In this document: in pieces, positions 36,737 to 45,275 of the stretch
Layout of the letters: every line of letters starts with the position of its first letter
Position numbering within the stretch: the stretch's first letter is position 1
Assembly: GCF_017873855.1 (NCBI RefSeq)
Contig: NZ_JAGGKR010000001.1
Coordinates: 186,001 to 250,000 of the forward strand
From: Methanolinea mesophila
GTDB lineage: Archaea > Halobacteriota > Methanomicrobia > Methanomicrobiales > Methanospirillaceae
Reading direction: 5' to 3'
Length of the DNA stretch: 64,000 nucleotides
Position numbers and translations under genes: made by a program
The notes under the pieces: generated by a model
What the model saw: only the letters and a program-made list of their open reading frames with translations
Database searches by the model: none
What the model was told of the DNA's origin: nothing

Positions 36737-36868
36737 CGGGCGTGGGCGGCCCTCCCCCGGCGCGGCGTCCCGGGCTGCACCGGCCGGGAGCGAACACAAC
36801 GCCGGGAGAGGGTTATCGTTCCGGGGGGACCGGTTATACGTCGGGGAATGAACGTGAGAGGGTATCCC

Positions 36869-37031
36869 ATGCAGAAAATCCTGTTCATTGTCGGGTTTAT
36901 GCATCGCCCTGACGGCTGCTGCGCTCCTGTTCTTCCATATCGTTGAGTCCGGAATCGCCACGATGATCGGAATCGTGGGTATCGGGCTCACCGGGGCTTC
37001 GGGAGTAGGGAATGCAATGAAGGAGCGATGA
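36869..37031 (+). pseudogene. Frameshifted small membrane protein gene
   Basis: ATG at 36869 has GAGGGT 6 bases upstream and encodes MQKILFIVGF. One extra base near 36899 then breaks the frame: shifting by one gives CIALTAAALLFFHIVESG and IATMIGIVGIGLTGASG up to TGA at 37029-37031. The joined 53-residue product would have two membrane helices. Either it is a recent pseudogene, a sequence error, or a shorter protein from TTG 36888. The rest of the 343-base gap holds nothing else I can support. Confidence 0.45.
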
Positions 37032-37034
37032 GAA

Positions 37035-37703
37035 TTATTCCTGTTCGGGGGTCTTTTGGGCCCGCGAGTGCAGGAACCCCTTGACCAGCCCCCACACGAT
37101 GATCCCTATTGTGATCAGGGTGACCGCGATCACCAGGTAGATCAGGATGTTGATGTGCGCCTGGACGAGTGCGCTGGTGCCTAAGACGTACCCGAGCACC
37201 GTGATGCCGATCGACCAGGCGATCGCCCCGAGCACGTTGAAGATGATGAACCGCCGGTAGGTCATCCTCCCCACCCCGGCGAGGAACGGGGCGAACGTCC
37301 GGACGATGGGGATGAACCGGGCGATGAAGATGGTCTTGCCCCCGTACTTTTCGAAATACCCGTAGGTCCTGTCGATATACTCTTTCTTGATCAGGCCGGG
37401 GAACTTCTGGAGGAACACTTTCGTACCGAAGTAGTGCCCGATCCAGTAGTTCATGGTGTCCCCGATGATCGCCGCGGCGATGAAGACCAGGATGATCGCG
37501 TAGATATCCAGGAGCCCGGAGGCGGCGGCCGCTCCCGCGACGAAGAGGAGGGAGTCCCCGGGGAGGAACGGGGTCACGACCAGCCCGGTCTCCAGCACGA
37601 TGATGACGAACAGTATCAGGTAGGCGTAGATCCCGTAGTGGCTGATGAGCGGCCCCAGGTTCTGGTCTATATTGAGCAGGAAATCGAGGAATCCGGGGAG
37701 CAT
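37035..37703 (-). CDS. DedA family membrane protein
   Basis: 222 residues from ATG at 37703, which has AAGGAG 5 bases upstream (ATG 37724 is less likely). The SNARE-associated/DedA pattern is clear: FLPGDSLLFVAGAAAA, IGDTMNYWIGHYFG, FEKYGGKTIFIARFIPIVRTFAPFLAG (in parts) and MTYRRFIIFNVLGAIAW. Five or six helices. DedA proteins act in membrane homeostasis; several are undecaprenyl phosphate or phospholipid flippases, which would suit the cis-prenyltransferase seen elsewhere in the window, but this is inference. Confidence 0.85.
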   Translation of the reverse strand: MLPGFLDFLLNIDQNLGPLISHYGIYAYLILFVIIVLETGLVVTPFLPGDSLLFVAGAAAASGLLDIYAIILVFIAAAIIGDTMNYWIGHYFGTKVFLQKFPGLIKKEYIDRTYGYFEKYGGKTIFIARFIPIVRTFAPFLAGVGRMTYRRFIIFNVLGAIAWSIGITVLGYVLGTSALVQAHINILIYLVIAVTLITIGIIVWGLVKGFLHSRAQKTPEQE

Positions 37704-37887
37704 GTATCTCCTTAAGGTTGCCACGGGTCCTATATGAAGTACTGCTACAAGGTAACCGGAGGGCCCGATTGGAACATTTTATGCGGGAAAGATGGCATAA
37801 ATGTACTGCTAATTCCCGGTTGTCCGCAGGAGACGTGGGTTTCCCCGGGTCCGGGCCGCCGGGCACCACGAAAGAGGATGTCACACG

Positions 37888-38235
37888 ATGCACGAATTCG
37901 GAATCGCATACGATATTTTCGCGACTACCCGGCGTGCGGCGCTGGAGAACCGGGCGACGCAGGTCACGAGGGTAAGGGTGGAGATCGGGGAGATGTCCAT
38001 GGTGAACCCCGAGCAGGTGATCTTCCTCTTCGACACGCTCGCGGAGGAGGACCCGCTGGTCCGGGGGGCGAAACTCGACACCGTCGTGGTGCCACCCCTC
38101 TCCCGCTGCACGTGCGGGTACGAGGGGGACGAGAAGTTCGTCTGTCCCCGGTGCGGGGCGCTCCCCGAGCTGGTCCGCGGCCGGGAGATCGTGGTGACCA
38201 ATATCGAGATCGAGGTGGATGAGGAATGCAAGTAA
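37888..38235 (+). CDS. hypA: Hydrogenase nickel insertion protein HypA
   Basis: 115 residues starting MHEFGIA, with the N-terminal His-Glu nickel site of HypA. The zinc domain shows CTCGYEG and CPRCGALP. It delivers nickel, with HypB, to [NiFe]-hydrogenase. Its 3' end overlaps hypE by 10 bases. A possible TATA (ACATTTTATG, 37774) lies over 100 bases upstream. Confidence 0.92.
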   Translation: MHEFGIAYDIFATTRRAALENRATQVTRVRVEIGEMSMVNPEQVIFLFDTLAEEDPLVRGAKLDTVVVPPLSRCTCGYEGDEKFVCPRCGALPELVRGREIVVTNIEIEVDEECK

Positions 38236-39221
38236 ACCTGATGCACGGTGCGGGCGGCGAGGTGATGGGCGAGCTCCTCAAGGTGCTCACCCGGTTCACC
38301 CACAATAACGCGGGAGGGATCGGGCTCGAGTCCCTCGACGACGGGGCGGTGATCCCGTTCGCCGGAAAGAACCTGGTGTTTACCACGGACTCCCACGTGG
38401 TCCGTCCGATATTCTTCCCCGGCGGGGACATCGGGAGGATCGCGGTCTCCGGGACGATCAATGACCTCGCCATGATGGGCGGGAGGCCGATCGCCCTCTC
38501 CTGCGGGATGGTGATCGAGGAGGGGTTCGAGGTCTCGGACCTTGAGCGGATCGTGAGTTCCATGGACGAGGCTCTGGGCGAAGCGGGGGCGTCGATGGTC
38601 ACCGGCGACACCAAGGTCCTCGAGAAGGGGGCGCTCGACGGGATCATGATCAACACCGCGGGGATCGGGGTGGCGGACACGGTCATCCGCGACTGCTGCC
38701 TCGAGCCCGGCGACCGGATCATCGTCTCCGGCACCCTGGGCGACCACGGGATCGCCATCATGGCGGAGCGTGCGAGCCTCGATCTCGGGGAGCAGATCCG
38801 CTCGGACGTTGCCCCGATGTGGAGCCTCGTAGAAAAGGCGATGGCCGCCGGGACGATCCACGCCATGAAGGACCCCACCCGGGGAGGCTTCGCGGCAGCC
38901 ATCAACGAGATGGCGAGGAAGAGCGGGGTCCAGATCCGGATCGAGGAAGAGGCGGTCCCCATCCGCCGGAGCGTCAGGAGCGCCTCGGGGATGCTCGGGA
39001 TCGACCCGCTCCAGGTGGCGAACGAGGGCAAGGTCGTGATGGGGGTCCCCGAAAAGGACGCGGATGCCATCCTCGCGGCGATCCGGTCCCATAAGTACGG
39101 GAAGGACGCAGCCATCATCGGGACGGTAAAAGCAGGCTCCCACGTGATCATGGAGACCGGTATCGGCGGTGAACGGTTCATCGAGCCGCCGATCGGGGAC
39201 CCGGTGCCCCGGGTCTGCTGA
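38226..39221 (+). CDS. hypE: Hydrogenase maturation factor HypE
   Basis: 331 residues. It is a PurM-like ATPase: HGAGGEVMGEL at the N-terminus, FTTDSHVV, SGTINDLAMMGG, GTLGDHGIAIMA and KDPTRGGFAAAINEMA. The C-terminal PRVC ends in the Cys that receives the carbamoyl group from HypF and dehydrates it to a thiocyanate, source of the cyanide ligands. It is translationally coupled to hypA. Confidence 0.95.
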   Translation: MQVNLMHGAGGEVMGELLKVLTRFTHNNAGGIGLESLDDGAVIPFAGKNLVFTTDSHVVRPIFFPGGDIGRIAVSGTINDLAMMGGRPIALSCGMVIEEGFEVSDLERIVSSMDEALGEAGASMVTGDTKVLEKGALDGIMINTAGIGVADTVIRDCCLEPGDRIIVSGTLGDHGIAIMAERASLDLGEQIRSDVAPMWSLVEKAMAAGTIHAMKDPTRGGFAAAINEMARKSGVQIRIEEEAVPIRRSVRSASGMLGIDPLQVANEGKVVMGVPEKDADAILAAIRSHKYGKDAAIIGTVKAGSHVIMETGIGGERFIEPPIGDPVPRVC

Positions 39222-39222
39222 A

Positions 39223-39230
39223 TTTTTTTT
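39223..39230 (+). terminator. T-run terminator of hypA-hypE
   Basis: Eight T residues follow the hypE stop after one A. Confidence 0.5.
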
Positions 39231-39365
39231 CTTTGATTTCGGATGAAATTGGTTCTTTCTAGTACTCCTGACTTTCCCCCGAGCGGACGTCCGGTTCCCG
39301 GACCTTTCCTTGAATATCCGAACTATCGTTATTTGATGAGATGAACATCGATAGCCGGGCCTCTG

Positions 39366-39379
39366 AAAAAATATACAAA
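39366..39379 (+). promoter_or_regulatory. Strong TATA box without a downstream protein gene
   Basis: AAAAATATACAAAT with a purine-rich BRE-like GAAAA before it; transcription would start near 39400, directly before the stable hairpin at 39404-39436. Confidence 0.5.
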
Positions 39380-39397
39380 TAAGCTAATAAGAGACGC

Positions 39398-39600
39398 GAT
39401 AAACGCCGCCGCCCCCGAAGGGCACCCCGGCGGCGGATCAGTGACTAACCTGCGGTGTTCAAGTTTCAATTAAATTTCAATTTTGACCAGAAACCACTTG
39501 GCTATGGTACCCAACCGTCAACCGAACCGGCCCAGGCGCGACCCGACGAGGCATCGCGCCGACACCGCGGAGCGGGGTGGGAATCGGGTACTTTCCTATA
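39398..39600 (+). ncRNA. Candidate structured non-coding RNA
   Basis: The 403-base gap between convergent hypE and the DUF447 gene has a promoter-like TATA followed by two stable hairpins: CCGCCGCC (39406-39413) with GGCGGCGG (39429-39436), with an inner CCC-GAA-GGG; and GGCGCGA (39535-39541) with TCGCGCC (39554-39560). GGTACCC near 39507 can pair with GGGTACT near 39586. I could not match it to RNase P, SRP or box C/D RNA. Confidence 0.35.
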
Positions 39601-39624
39601 CCTTACACCAGCCCCGCCGGCCTG

Positions 39625-40188
39625 TCAGAACCCGATATACGAATAGAGCAGGTTGAGCGCCTCGACGTCCCGCGGTGAGCCGCAGCGGTGCACCAGCCGG
39701 GCATGGTGCCGGATCAGGTCCGCGAGCGCCGGGTCCTTATTCCGAATGTACCGGGTGGCATGCACGGTCGCCTCGATGACGCCGTTGAACCCCCTGTTCA
39801 CCGGGTGCATATGCCAGGAGCGGACCTCTTCCTTGAGGGGGGTGAGTCTGACCACGATCGTCTCCGGGGTCGAGCGTTCGACCTCGGCCTTGAAGCCTGC
39901 CCAGGCCTCCGCCCCCGCAAGACGCTGCATCGTGAGGCCCTGGACCTGCTCAGGAACCAGGTCGCCGGGTTCGAGGTCGTCGAATGCGGTCCGGACGTAG
40001 AGCAGCGGGTCGAAGACCAGGTTCGCCATGACCCATCCGTGCGCCTCGATGCGGGCCGCGGTATGGCTCTCCCGGTAGACCACCATGCCGTACCTCCCGT
40101 TCCGGAAGATGATCCCCATGGGTGCGGCATTGTCCCGGGTGGTCGCGATAACCTCGTTAATCCCTTCTTTTAGCAGTCCCACTCCCAT
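39625..40188 (-). CDS. DUF447 family protein
   Basis: 187 residues from ATG at 40188, with GGGAGAAGG directly upstream and 19 bases of overlap with the CitG-like gene. INEVIATTRDNAAPMGII and the WVMANLVFDPLLYVRTAFDDL pattern (in parts) mark the DUF447 family, which folds like flavin reductases. From memory, relatives occur in tetrahydromethanopterin gene clusters of methylotrophic bacteria, together with CitG-like genes. A role in C1-cofactor synthesis is a reasonable inference, not proven. Confidence 0.75.
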   Translation of the reverse strand: MGVGLLKEGINEVIATTRDNAAPMGIIFRNGRYGMVVYRESHTAARIEAHGWVMANLVFDPLLYVRTAFDDLEPGDLVPEQVQGLTMQRLAGAEAWAGFKAEVERSTPETIVVRLTPLKEEVRSWHMHPVNRGFNGVIEATVHATRYIRNKDPALADLIRHHARLVHRCGSPRDVEALNLLYSYIGF

Positions 40189-40991
40189 CCTTCTCCCAGT
40201 GCGATATAGATAGAAGCGATGATAATGTCTGCGATGGAGCCCGGGTTGATCCCTTTCCCGATCAGCTCCTCGTCGAGGTCGTAAATGTCCCGGAGCCCGG
40301 ACCTCACCTCGAGGGCGTGCTCCATGGTCCGGACCGCCACGGCTTCCCCGTGTTTCTTGACGATGAACGTGTCGGGCTCGGTGGCGAGGAGGAAGAGGAA
40401 AGTCTCGACCACCGCCTCCTGCCCGCATCCGAACTGCTTGAGGAGGTCCGCCGCTTTCCTCGTGAGGTGGAACCCGTTCACCCATTCCCGGGCGACCATG
40501 TCCCGGGGGGCGGAGTGGAGCATGACGTCGTAGAGCGTGAGTTCCCTCTTTTTGAGCTCGTCGATCGCCCCCGGGTCGTTGATGTCGAGCTCGTCCCCGG
40601 GGTTGACACGGACGCTCGTCTCCTGGAACGCCCGGTAGAACTCCACCGCGTCCTCGACCGTGGTCGTCGCCACCAGCCGCCTCGCCCCCTCTATCCCGTC
40701 GCCCATTATCAGGGGGACGAGGAGGAGGAATGCCCCGAAGTGAGTGTTTCCACCCCTGTGGGTGTTGGTGAGGGCGACTGCACGATGGATGATCTCCCCC
40801 GGGCCGGCGGCCTTCTCCGCCGCCATCTCCAGGGCGGGGCGGGCGAGGATAGTGGAGGCGAGGAAATGCTCGAGCCGGGTGTCGTCGTAATCGTGGCACC
40901 GGTCCACGTTCCCGGGTTTCGGGAATGCGCAGACCTCGAGCATCATGGCCATCTGGGCCCGTTCAACAGGTGTCATTCCGTGCTTTTTCAT
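40170..40991 (-). CDS. CitG/MdcB-like triphosphoribosyl-dephospho-CoA synthase family protein
   Basis: 273 residues. CAFPKPGNVDRCHDYDD, THRGGNTHFGAFLLLVPL and NPGSIADIIIASIYI match the CitG family. Bacterial CitG makes the citrate-lyase prosthetic group from ATP and dephospho-CoA; methanogens lack citrate lyase, so this archaeal branch must do something else, perhaps in pterin cofactor synthesis. The start overlaps the marker 9 gene by 29 bases, so the three genes form one operon. Confidence 0.8.
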   Translation of the reverse strand: MKKHGMTPVERAQMAMMLEVCAFPKPGNVDRCHDYDDTRLEHFLASTILARPALEMAAEKAAGPGEIIHRAVALTNTHRGGNTHFGAFLLLVPLIMGDGIEGARRLVATTTVEDAVEFYRAFQETSVRVNPGDELDINDPGAIDELKKRELTLYDVMLHSAPRDMVAREWVNGFHLTRKAADLLKQFGCGQEAVVETFLFLLATEPDTFIVKKHGEAVAVRTMEHALEVRSGLRDIYDLDEELIGKGINPGSIADIIIASIYIALGEGWEWDC

Positions 40992-42105
40992 AAAACAGGT
41001 GCTGGAGTATCTTATCGGCGAGGATATGTTTCTGCCGCATGTACTCCCGGTTGTCGATCCCCACCTGCCGGATGGTCATCTCCCGGAACATGCAGGGCGA
41101 GGAGTCTTTGCAGCACCAGGCGAGGCTCCCGAAGCAGGTGTGTTTGCCTTCGCTCAGGGGAGTCTCCACCACCGCGTGCTGCTTGAAGGCCATGTACTCG
41201 TCCCGGGTCATCCCGATCTTGTCGAGGGTGGGGATCAGGGGGCAGCTCTTCACCGGCATGCAGCAGAAGGCGAGGGAGCGGATGTCCCCTCCCCGGCAGA
41301 GCTGCTTCGGGGAGTTGTACCACCCGTGCTCGTCGGCATAACGAGTGATCGCCGCGTCGAGCCCGGCGAGGGTACGCTCGTCCGAGTGGCGGGCGAGAGA
41401 GACCAGGTCCGCCCCGTGGGAGAACATGTCCTTCATCTTCTCGAAGGTGTTGACGGAGTTGTTCGCGATCAGGACCAGGGGGCACGCGTTTCGCAGCTGG
41501 CGGACCTTCTGGTACCCGAAGTCCATGAGGTCGGCGTGGAGGATGTCCGCTCCCGCGGTCCAGATCTTCTTCGCGAGCTGGCGGTCGTCGCCCGCAACGC
41601 CGGTCCTGATCTTCACCGAGACCGTCACGTCCTGTGCCTTGAGTGCGGCGATGATCTCCGCGAGCCTCTGCTGGTTGTGGAGGAGGGCCTCTCCGCACCC
41701 GGCGTCTATCATGGGTTGCTGCCGGCAGTGGGCGTCGATCTCGTAGATGACCGAGTCCCCGAGGGCTTCTGCGACGGCAGCGTAGGCCGCAGGGGTGCTC
41801 CCCCGGAGGTTCAACCCGAGGACCACGTCGCTCTCCTTCATCTTCTCCATCTGCGAGGCGAGCTCTTCCACGGGGTCCTCGTAGGAAAACTCGGCCCTCC
41901 CCGCACGGGCCATCTCCCGGCTCGCCTCCATGGTCGGTGCGTCGATGGAATACCCGCCGATAAAGGCGACCCCCACGTGGTCCGCCCGTGCGAGCACATA
42001 GTCGGCGTTCACGACACCTGCCATGGATGCGATGGCCACCGGAGTCCTTACCACCCGGTCATTGAGCACCAGGCCGAACCGCTGGAAGTGTCGCATTGAG
42101 TCCAT
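40963..42105 (-). CDS. Methanogenesis marker protein 9
   Basis: 380 residues. Residues 1-about 270 form a TIM barrel like tRNA-dihydrouridine synthases (IASMAGVVNADYVLA, LGLNLRGS, VSVKIRTGV, LIANNSVNT). The C-terminal 100 residues are Cys-rich (CCMPVKSCPL, TCFGSLAWCCKDSSPCMFR), the signature domain of methanogenesis marker 9. The Cys set suggests an Fe-S cluster. GGAGGGTG lies upstream of ATG 42105 and GTTATAAGC at 42139-42147 is the probable TATA box. Function unknown; restricted, as far as known, to methanogens and relatives. Confidence 0.85.
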   Translation of the reverse strand: MDSMRHFQRFGLVLNDRVVRTPVAIASMAGVVNADYVLARADHVGVAFIGGYSIDAPTMEASREMARAGRAEFSYEDPVEELASQMEKMKESDVVLGLNLRGSTPAAYAAVAEALGDSVIYEIDAHCRQQPMIDAGCGEALLHNQQRLAEIIAALKAQDVTVSVKIRTGVAGDDRQLAKKIWTAGADILHADLMDFGYQKVRQLRNACPLVLIANNSVNTFEKMKDMFSHGADLVSLARHSDERTLAGLDAAITRYADEHGWYNSPKQLCRGGDIRSLAFCCMPVKSCPLIPTLDKIGMTRDEYMAFKQHAVVETPLSEGKHTCFGSLAWCCKDSSPCMFREMTIRQVGIDNREYMRQKHILADKILQHLFYEKARNDTC

Positions 42106-42488
42106 TTAAAAAACACACCCTCCGAATCCTAGAGAAATTGCTTATAACATTCGACGTATGGGCATATAAACAAATGGATACTTTTGACCCGATAGACCCC
42201 CTCGCACCCGACGGTCCGGGGTGGCTGCGAACCCGGATTCGGCCCCAGAATTCAGGTCTGGCCGAAAATTAGCAGGTACAATAGTATTCGTTAACCGCGC
42301 GCAGAAAGCGGCACGATCCGGTCCGGGGGTCCCCGGGGTATCCGCCGGTCCGGGACCGGGACCGGATCGGATCCTGCATCGCGGAGAGCGCCCGGGTTTT
42401 GGTGAAATATGAGAAATTTCCGGTGATTTCCACCCCGGCGGAAAAATTTAGTAGAATTTTTATCAGTTCCGGTAATACATTGTACAAT
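42106..42488. promoter_or_regulatory. Divergent promoter region, marker 9 operon and cfb operon
   Basis: A 383-base gap. On the minus strand GTTATAAGC (42139-42147) drives the marker 9 operon. On the plus strand GGAAAAATTTAG near 42440-42451 is a likely BRE/TATA for cfbA. GCATATAAACA at 42161-42171 on the plus strand is another TATA-like element with only a 32-codon open frame behind it, which I do not call a gene. Confidence 0.4.
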
Positions 42489-42890
42489 ATGAGTAAGAAG
42501 GGCTTGTTACTAGTCGGTCACGGAAGCAAACTCCCCTATAACAAGGAGCTTGTGGAATCGACCGCCCGGATCATCGCCGATGCAAATCCCAGTTTTATGG
42601 TGAAATGCGGGTTCATGAACATGAACTCCCCGAGCATCGGGGAGAGCCTCGGCGAGTTCAAGGGCGAGGACATCGACGCCCTCGTGGTGGTACCTCTTTT
42701 CCTGGCCAAGGGCGTGCATATCCTGAAGGATATCCCCGAGATCCTCGGCCTGCCCGAGGGGACCACCCACGGTTCGTTCATAAAGAACGGCAGCACCATC
42801 CCGCTGGTCTACGCGGACCCCATCGGAAGCGACCCCCTTCTTGCCGAACTCATGGTAAAGAACGCCAAGAAGGCGCTCTCGTCGCTCTGA
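42489..42890 (+). CDS. cfbA: Sirohydrochlorin nickelochelatase CfbA
   Basis: 133 residues, the short archaeal CbiX form. LLVGHGSKLPYNKE carries the metal-binding His, and VVVPLFLAKGVHILKDIPE the second. It inserts Ni(II) into sirohydrochlorin, the first dedicated step of coenzyme F430 synthesis. It heads the cluster cfbA-cfbE-cfbD-cfbB; cfbE follows after 7 bases. ATG at 42489 is chosen because upstream codons lack family sequence. Confidence 0.93.
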   Translation: MSKKGLLLVGHGSKLPYNKELVESTARIIADANPSFMVKCGFMNMNSPSIGESLGEFKGEDIDALVVVPLFLAKGVHILKDIPEILGLPEGTTHGSFIKNGSTIPLVYADPIGSDPLLAELMVKNAKKALSSL

Positions 42891-42897
42891 CGCCGGT

Positions 42898-44121
42898 ATG
42901 AGGGTCCTGGTCCTCGACAGTATCCACGGCGGTCTGGTGATCGCCCGGTCCCTCGAAGACCGGGGGCACCGGGTGGAGACGCTCGACGTGTACCGGGGCG
43001 ACCCTGCGGAGAACTCCGCGGTCGCGTCGCGGGGGGGCTGGGACCTTCTGGTCGCCCCAGTGCACCTGGACCCGTCCCACCCTCTTTTACGGGAACTTAA
43101 GGTCCCGTGTATCACCCACCACCAGGCGGTGCGCTGGATCCTCGGGGACCACCCGGTCTCCCCTTTCGTCGAGATCACCGGCGCCCGGGGCAAGACCACC
43201 ACGGCGTTCGCCCTCGCGTCCCTGATGCACGGAGAGGGTATACTCCACTCCACGGGAGGGACGGTGCGCTTCCCGGAAGGGATCCGTACAGGGAAGACGA
43301 GCATCACGCCGGCCTCCTTAATCGGGCCCGCGATGGAGGCGTCCCGGGAAAGACGCTGGATGATCGGGGAGGTATCGCTCGGGTTCACCGGGGCGGGAGA
43401 CCTCGGTATCCTCACCTCCCCGGAGGATTACGTGTTCGCCGGGGGCTGGAAGCACGCCATCGAAGAGAAACTTCGGTCCGCAATGCAGATGCGGGAACTT
43501 GTCCTCGCACCGGGTATACCCCCGCTCCCGGGCGCCCACATGGCAGACGAGCTGGCGACCTGCGGCGGTGATACGTGCCGTTACCGGTACGGGGATATCA
43601 GGGGCACGTTCGAGAACCCGCTTCTCCGCACCGGGGCATACCGGGAGCCGCTCATGCTTGCGGCGGCGGCCGCGATGATCTTCGATATCGACCCGGCGCC
43701 GCTCGCGGGGTTCGCACCGCTCGCGGGGCGGCTCTCGGTCAGGAAGGCCGGCGGGTCGCTCGTGGTGGACAACGCGAACAGCGGGGCCTGCGCCCGGACG
43801 GCCATCGACGCCGCGGAGTACGCCCGGTCCCTCACCGGGGACGACCCCCTGGTGCTGGTGATCGGGCAGGCGGAGCACGCGGTCTGCGAGGGGTTCCCCC
43901 CGGTGGAAGTGGGGCGGGCGGTCGACGCCGTCCGGCCCTCGGCACTGGTCCTGGTCGGGAACGACTATTCCGACCTGGCCGGGCAGGGGTGTTCCGGGTA
44001 CCTCCGGGAGACCCCCGCGGTCCCGGTCCGGTACGCAGAGACACTGGAAGCGGCGGAGGCACTCGCCCGCACCCTTGTCCCGGGTGCGGCGGTGGTGCTC
44101 TCGGTCAAGACATGGAGATGA
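42898..44121 (+). CDS. cfbE: Coenzyme F430 synthase CfbE
   Basis: 407 residues of Mur-ligase type. EITGARGKTTTAFALASL is the ATP-binding loop, GEVSLGFTGAGDLGI and VVDNANSGACARTAIDAA the later ligase motifs. It activates the propionate side chain of 15,17(3)-seco-F430-17(3)-acid with ATP and closes the last carbocyclic ring to give F430. The stop lies 4 bases before the cfbD start, so the two last enzymes of the pathway are co-translated. Confidence 0.9.
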   Translation: MRVLVLDSIHGGLVIARSLEDRGHRVETLDVYRGDPAENSAVASRGGWDLLVAPVHLDPSHPLLRELKVPCITHHQAVRWILGDHPVSPFVEITGARGKTTTAFALASLMHGEGILHSTGGTVRFPEGIRTGKTSITPASLIGPAMEASRERRWMIGEVSLGFTGAGDLGILTSPEDYVFAGGWKHAIEEKLRSAMQMRELVLAPGIPPLPGAHMADELATCGGDTCRYRYGDIRGTFENPLLRTGAYREPLMLAAAAAMIFDIDPAPLAGFAPLAGRLSVRKAGGSLVVDNANSGACARTAIDAAEYARSLTGDDPLVLVIGQAEHAVCEGFPPVEVGRAVDAVRPSALVLVGNDYSDLAGQGCSGYLRETPAVPVRYAETLEAAEALARTLVPGAAVVLSVKTWR

Positions 44122-44125
44122 CGAG

Positions 44126-45190
44126 ATGAAGTACATGCAACCGCGGCCGAGCTCGATCGTTGCCGCACTCTACACCGCCCGGGACCTGGGGGTCGACGTG
44201 GCCATCCTCCACGGGCCGTCGGGCTGTTCGTTCAAGCACGCCCGGCTCCTCGAAGAGGACGGGCTCCGGGTGCTCACCACCTCGCTCGCGGACAACGAGT
44301 TCATATTCGGCGGGCAGCAGACCCTGGAGGACGTGCTCCGCTACGCCGAGGATAACTTCTCCCCCCGGAGGATGGCGGTGGTCGGGACCTGCGTCTCCAT
44401 GATCATCGGGGAGGACCTCCAGTCGGCCATCGACGGCGCGGGGATCGCCACCCCGACCATTGCGGTCGATATCCACGCGGGATACCCGGAGAACATCGAC
44501 GGGGTGATCGCCACGCTCGAACCGGCGGCGGAGGAGGGGTGGATCAGCGAAGACGAGCTCGACCGGCAGAAGTTCCTCCTTGCAAAGGCGAACGAGGTTG
44601 AGCGGCTCCGCGGTGCGGCCTGCAAGCCGTACATCGAGCCGTCCCGGGGAGACCTGAAACACGTCGCCGCCCGGAGGCTCCTCGACCTGGCGAGGGCAGG
44701 GAAGAAGGGCGTCGCCATTCTGAACGCGAAGAAGGAGACCGCGTACATGTTCGCCGACGCCCTGATCGCCCTCCACGACATGGCTCCCGGTGCGGACGTC
44801 ACCTACGTGGCGAACCTCGAGAACCGGGGGCTCCCCAAGGTCCGGGCTGATGCGGCGAGGATCCGGGAGGAGATGGAGGCCCGGGGAGTCCCGGTCCGGC
44901 TGGAGGGGGCACTCGACGAGTACGGGGCGAACGGCGACCGGCTGGGTGAAGTGCTCAGGGAGATCGCGCCCGATTTCGCCCTGATCGTCGGCGTGCCCCA
45001 CGCGATACCGGGGGAGTATACTGAAGGGATCGAGTGCTTCTCGATCACGAACGGCCCCCGGCAGGTGGAGCCGCTCCGGGATCTCGGCCACCGGCACGTG
45101 ATGGTGGAGGTCGACCTCCACCCGAAGACGCTCGGAGTGCAGCAGGTCGTGGAGAGCGAGTTCGGCGCAGTGCTCCGGAGCCTCGCATGA
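44126..45190 (+). CDS. cfbD: Ni-sirohydrochlorin a,c-diamide reductive cyclase, catalytic subunit CfbD
   Basis: 354 residues from ATG at 44126, with GGAGATG 5 bases upstream. It is a nitrogenase component-1 homologue: LHGPSGCSFKHARL and VVGTCVSMIIGEDL bear the Fe-S Cys residues, and the C-terminal VDLHPKTLGVQQV is family-typical. With the Fe protein CfbC it reduces Ni-sirohydrochlorin a,c-diamide by six electrons and forms the lactam ring. No cfbC is adjacent; the NifH-like gene at 26891-27709 is the only candidate in the window. Confidence 0.9.
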   Translation: MKYMQPRPSSIVAALYTARDLGVDVAILHGPSGCSFKHARLLEEDGLRVLTTSLADNEFIFGGQQTLEDVLRYAEDNFSPRRMAVVGTCVSMIIGEDLQSAIDGAGIATPTIAVDIHAGYPENIDGVIATLEPAAEEGWISEDELDRQKFLLAKANEVERLRGAACKPYIEPSRGDLKHVAARRLLDLARAGKKGVAILNAKKETAYMFADALIALHDMAPGADVTYVANLENRGLPKVRADAARIREEMEARGVPVRLEGALDEYGANGDRLGEVLREIAPDFALIVGVPHAIPGEYTEGIECFSITNGPRQVEPLRDLGHRHVMVEVDLHPKTLGVQQVVESEFGAVLRSLA

Positions 45191-45275
45191 TAGCAGCCCG
45201 CGGAGCGGATTTACCCTTGCGAACACCTCGCTCACGGCCGGAATCGCTCGCCGCCCGATATCCGGGGGTCCTCGC

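Noticed and set aside
39398-39600. RNase P RNA or SRP RNA
   Set aside because: The conserved cores (GAGGAAAGUC, ACAGAA; or GGAAGGGAGCA of SRP helix 8) could not be found on either strand.
40170-40991. Citrate lyase prosthetic-group synthase for citrate metabolism
   Set aside because: No citrate or malonate lyase genes are nearby and its neighbours are methanogen-specific, so the literal CitG role is unlikely.
42174-42272. 32-codon open frame behind a TATA-like element
   Set aside because: The TATA is too close to the ATG and no ribosome binding site or conserved motif is seen.
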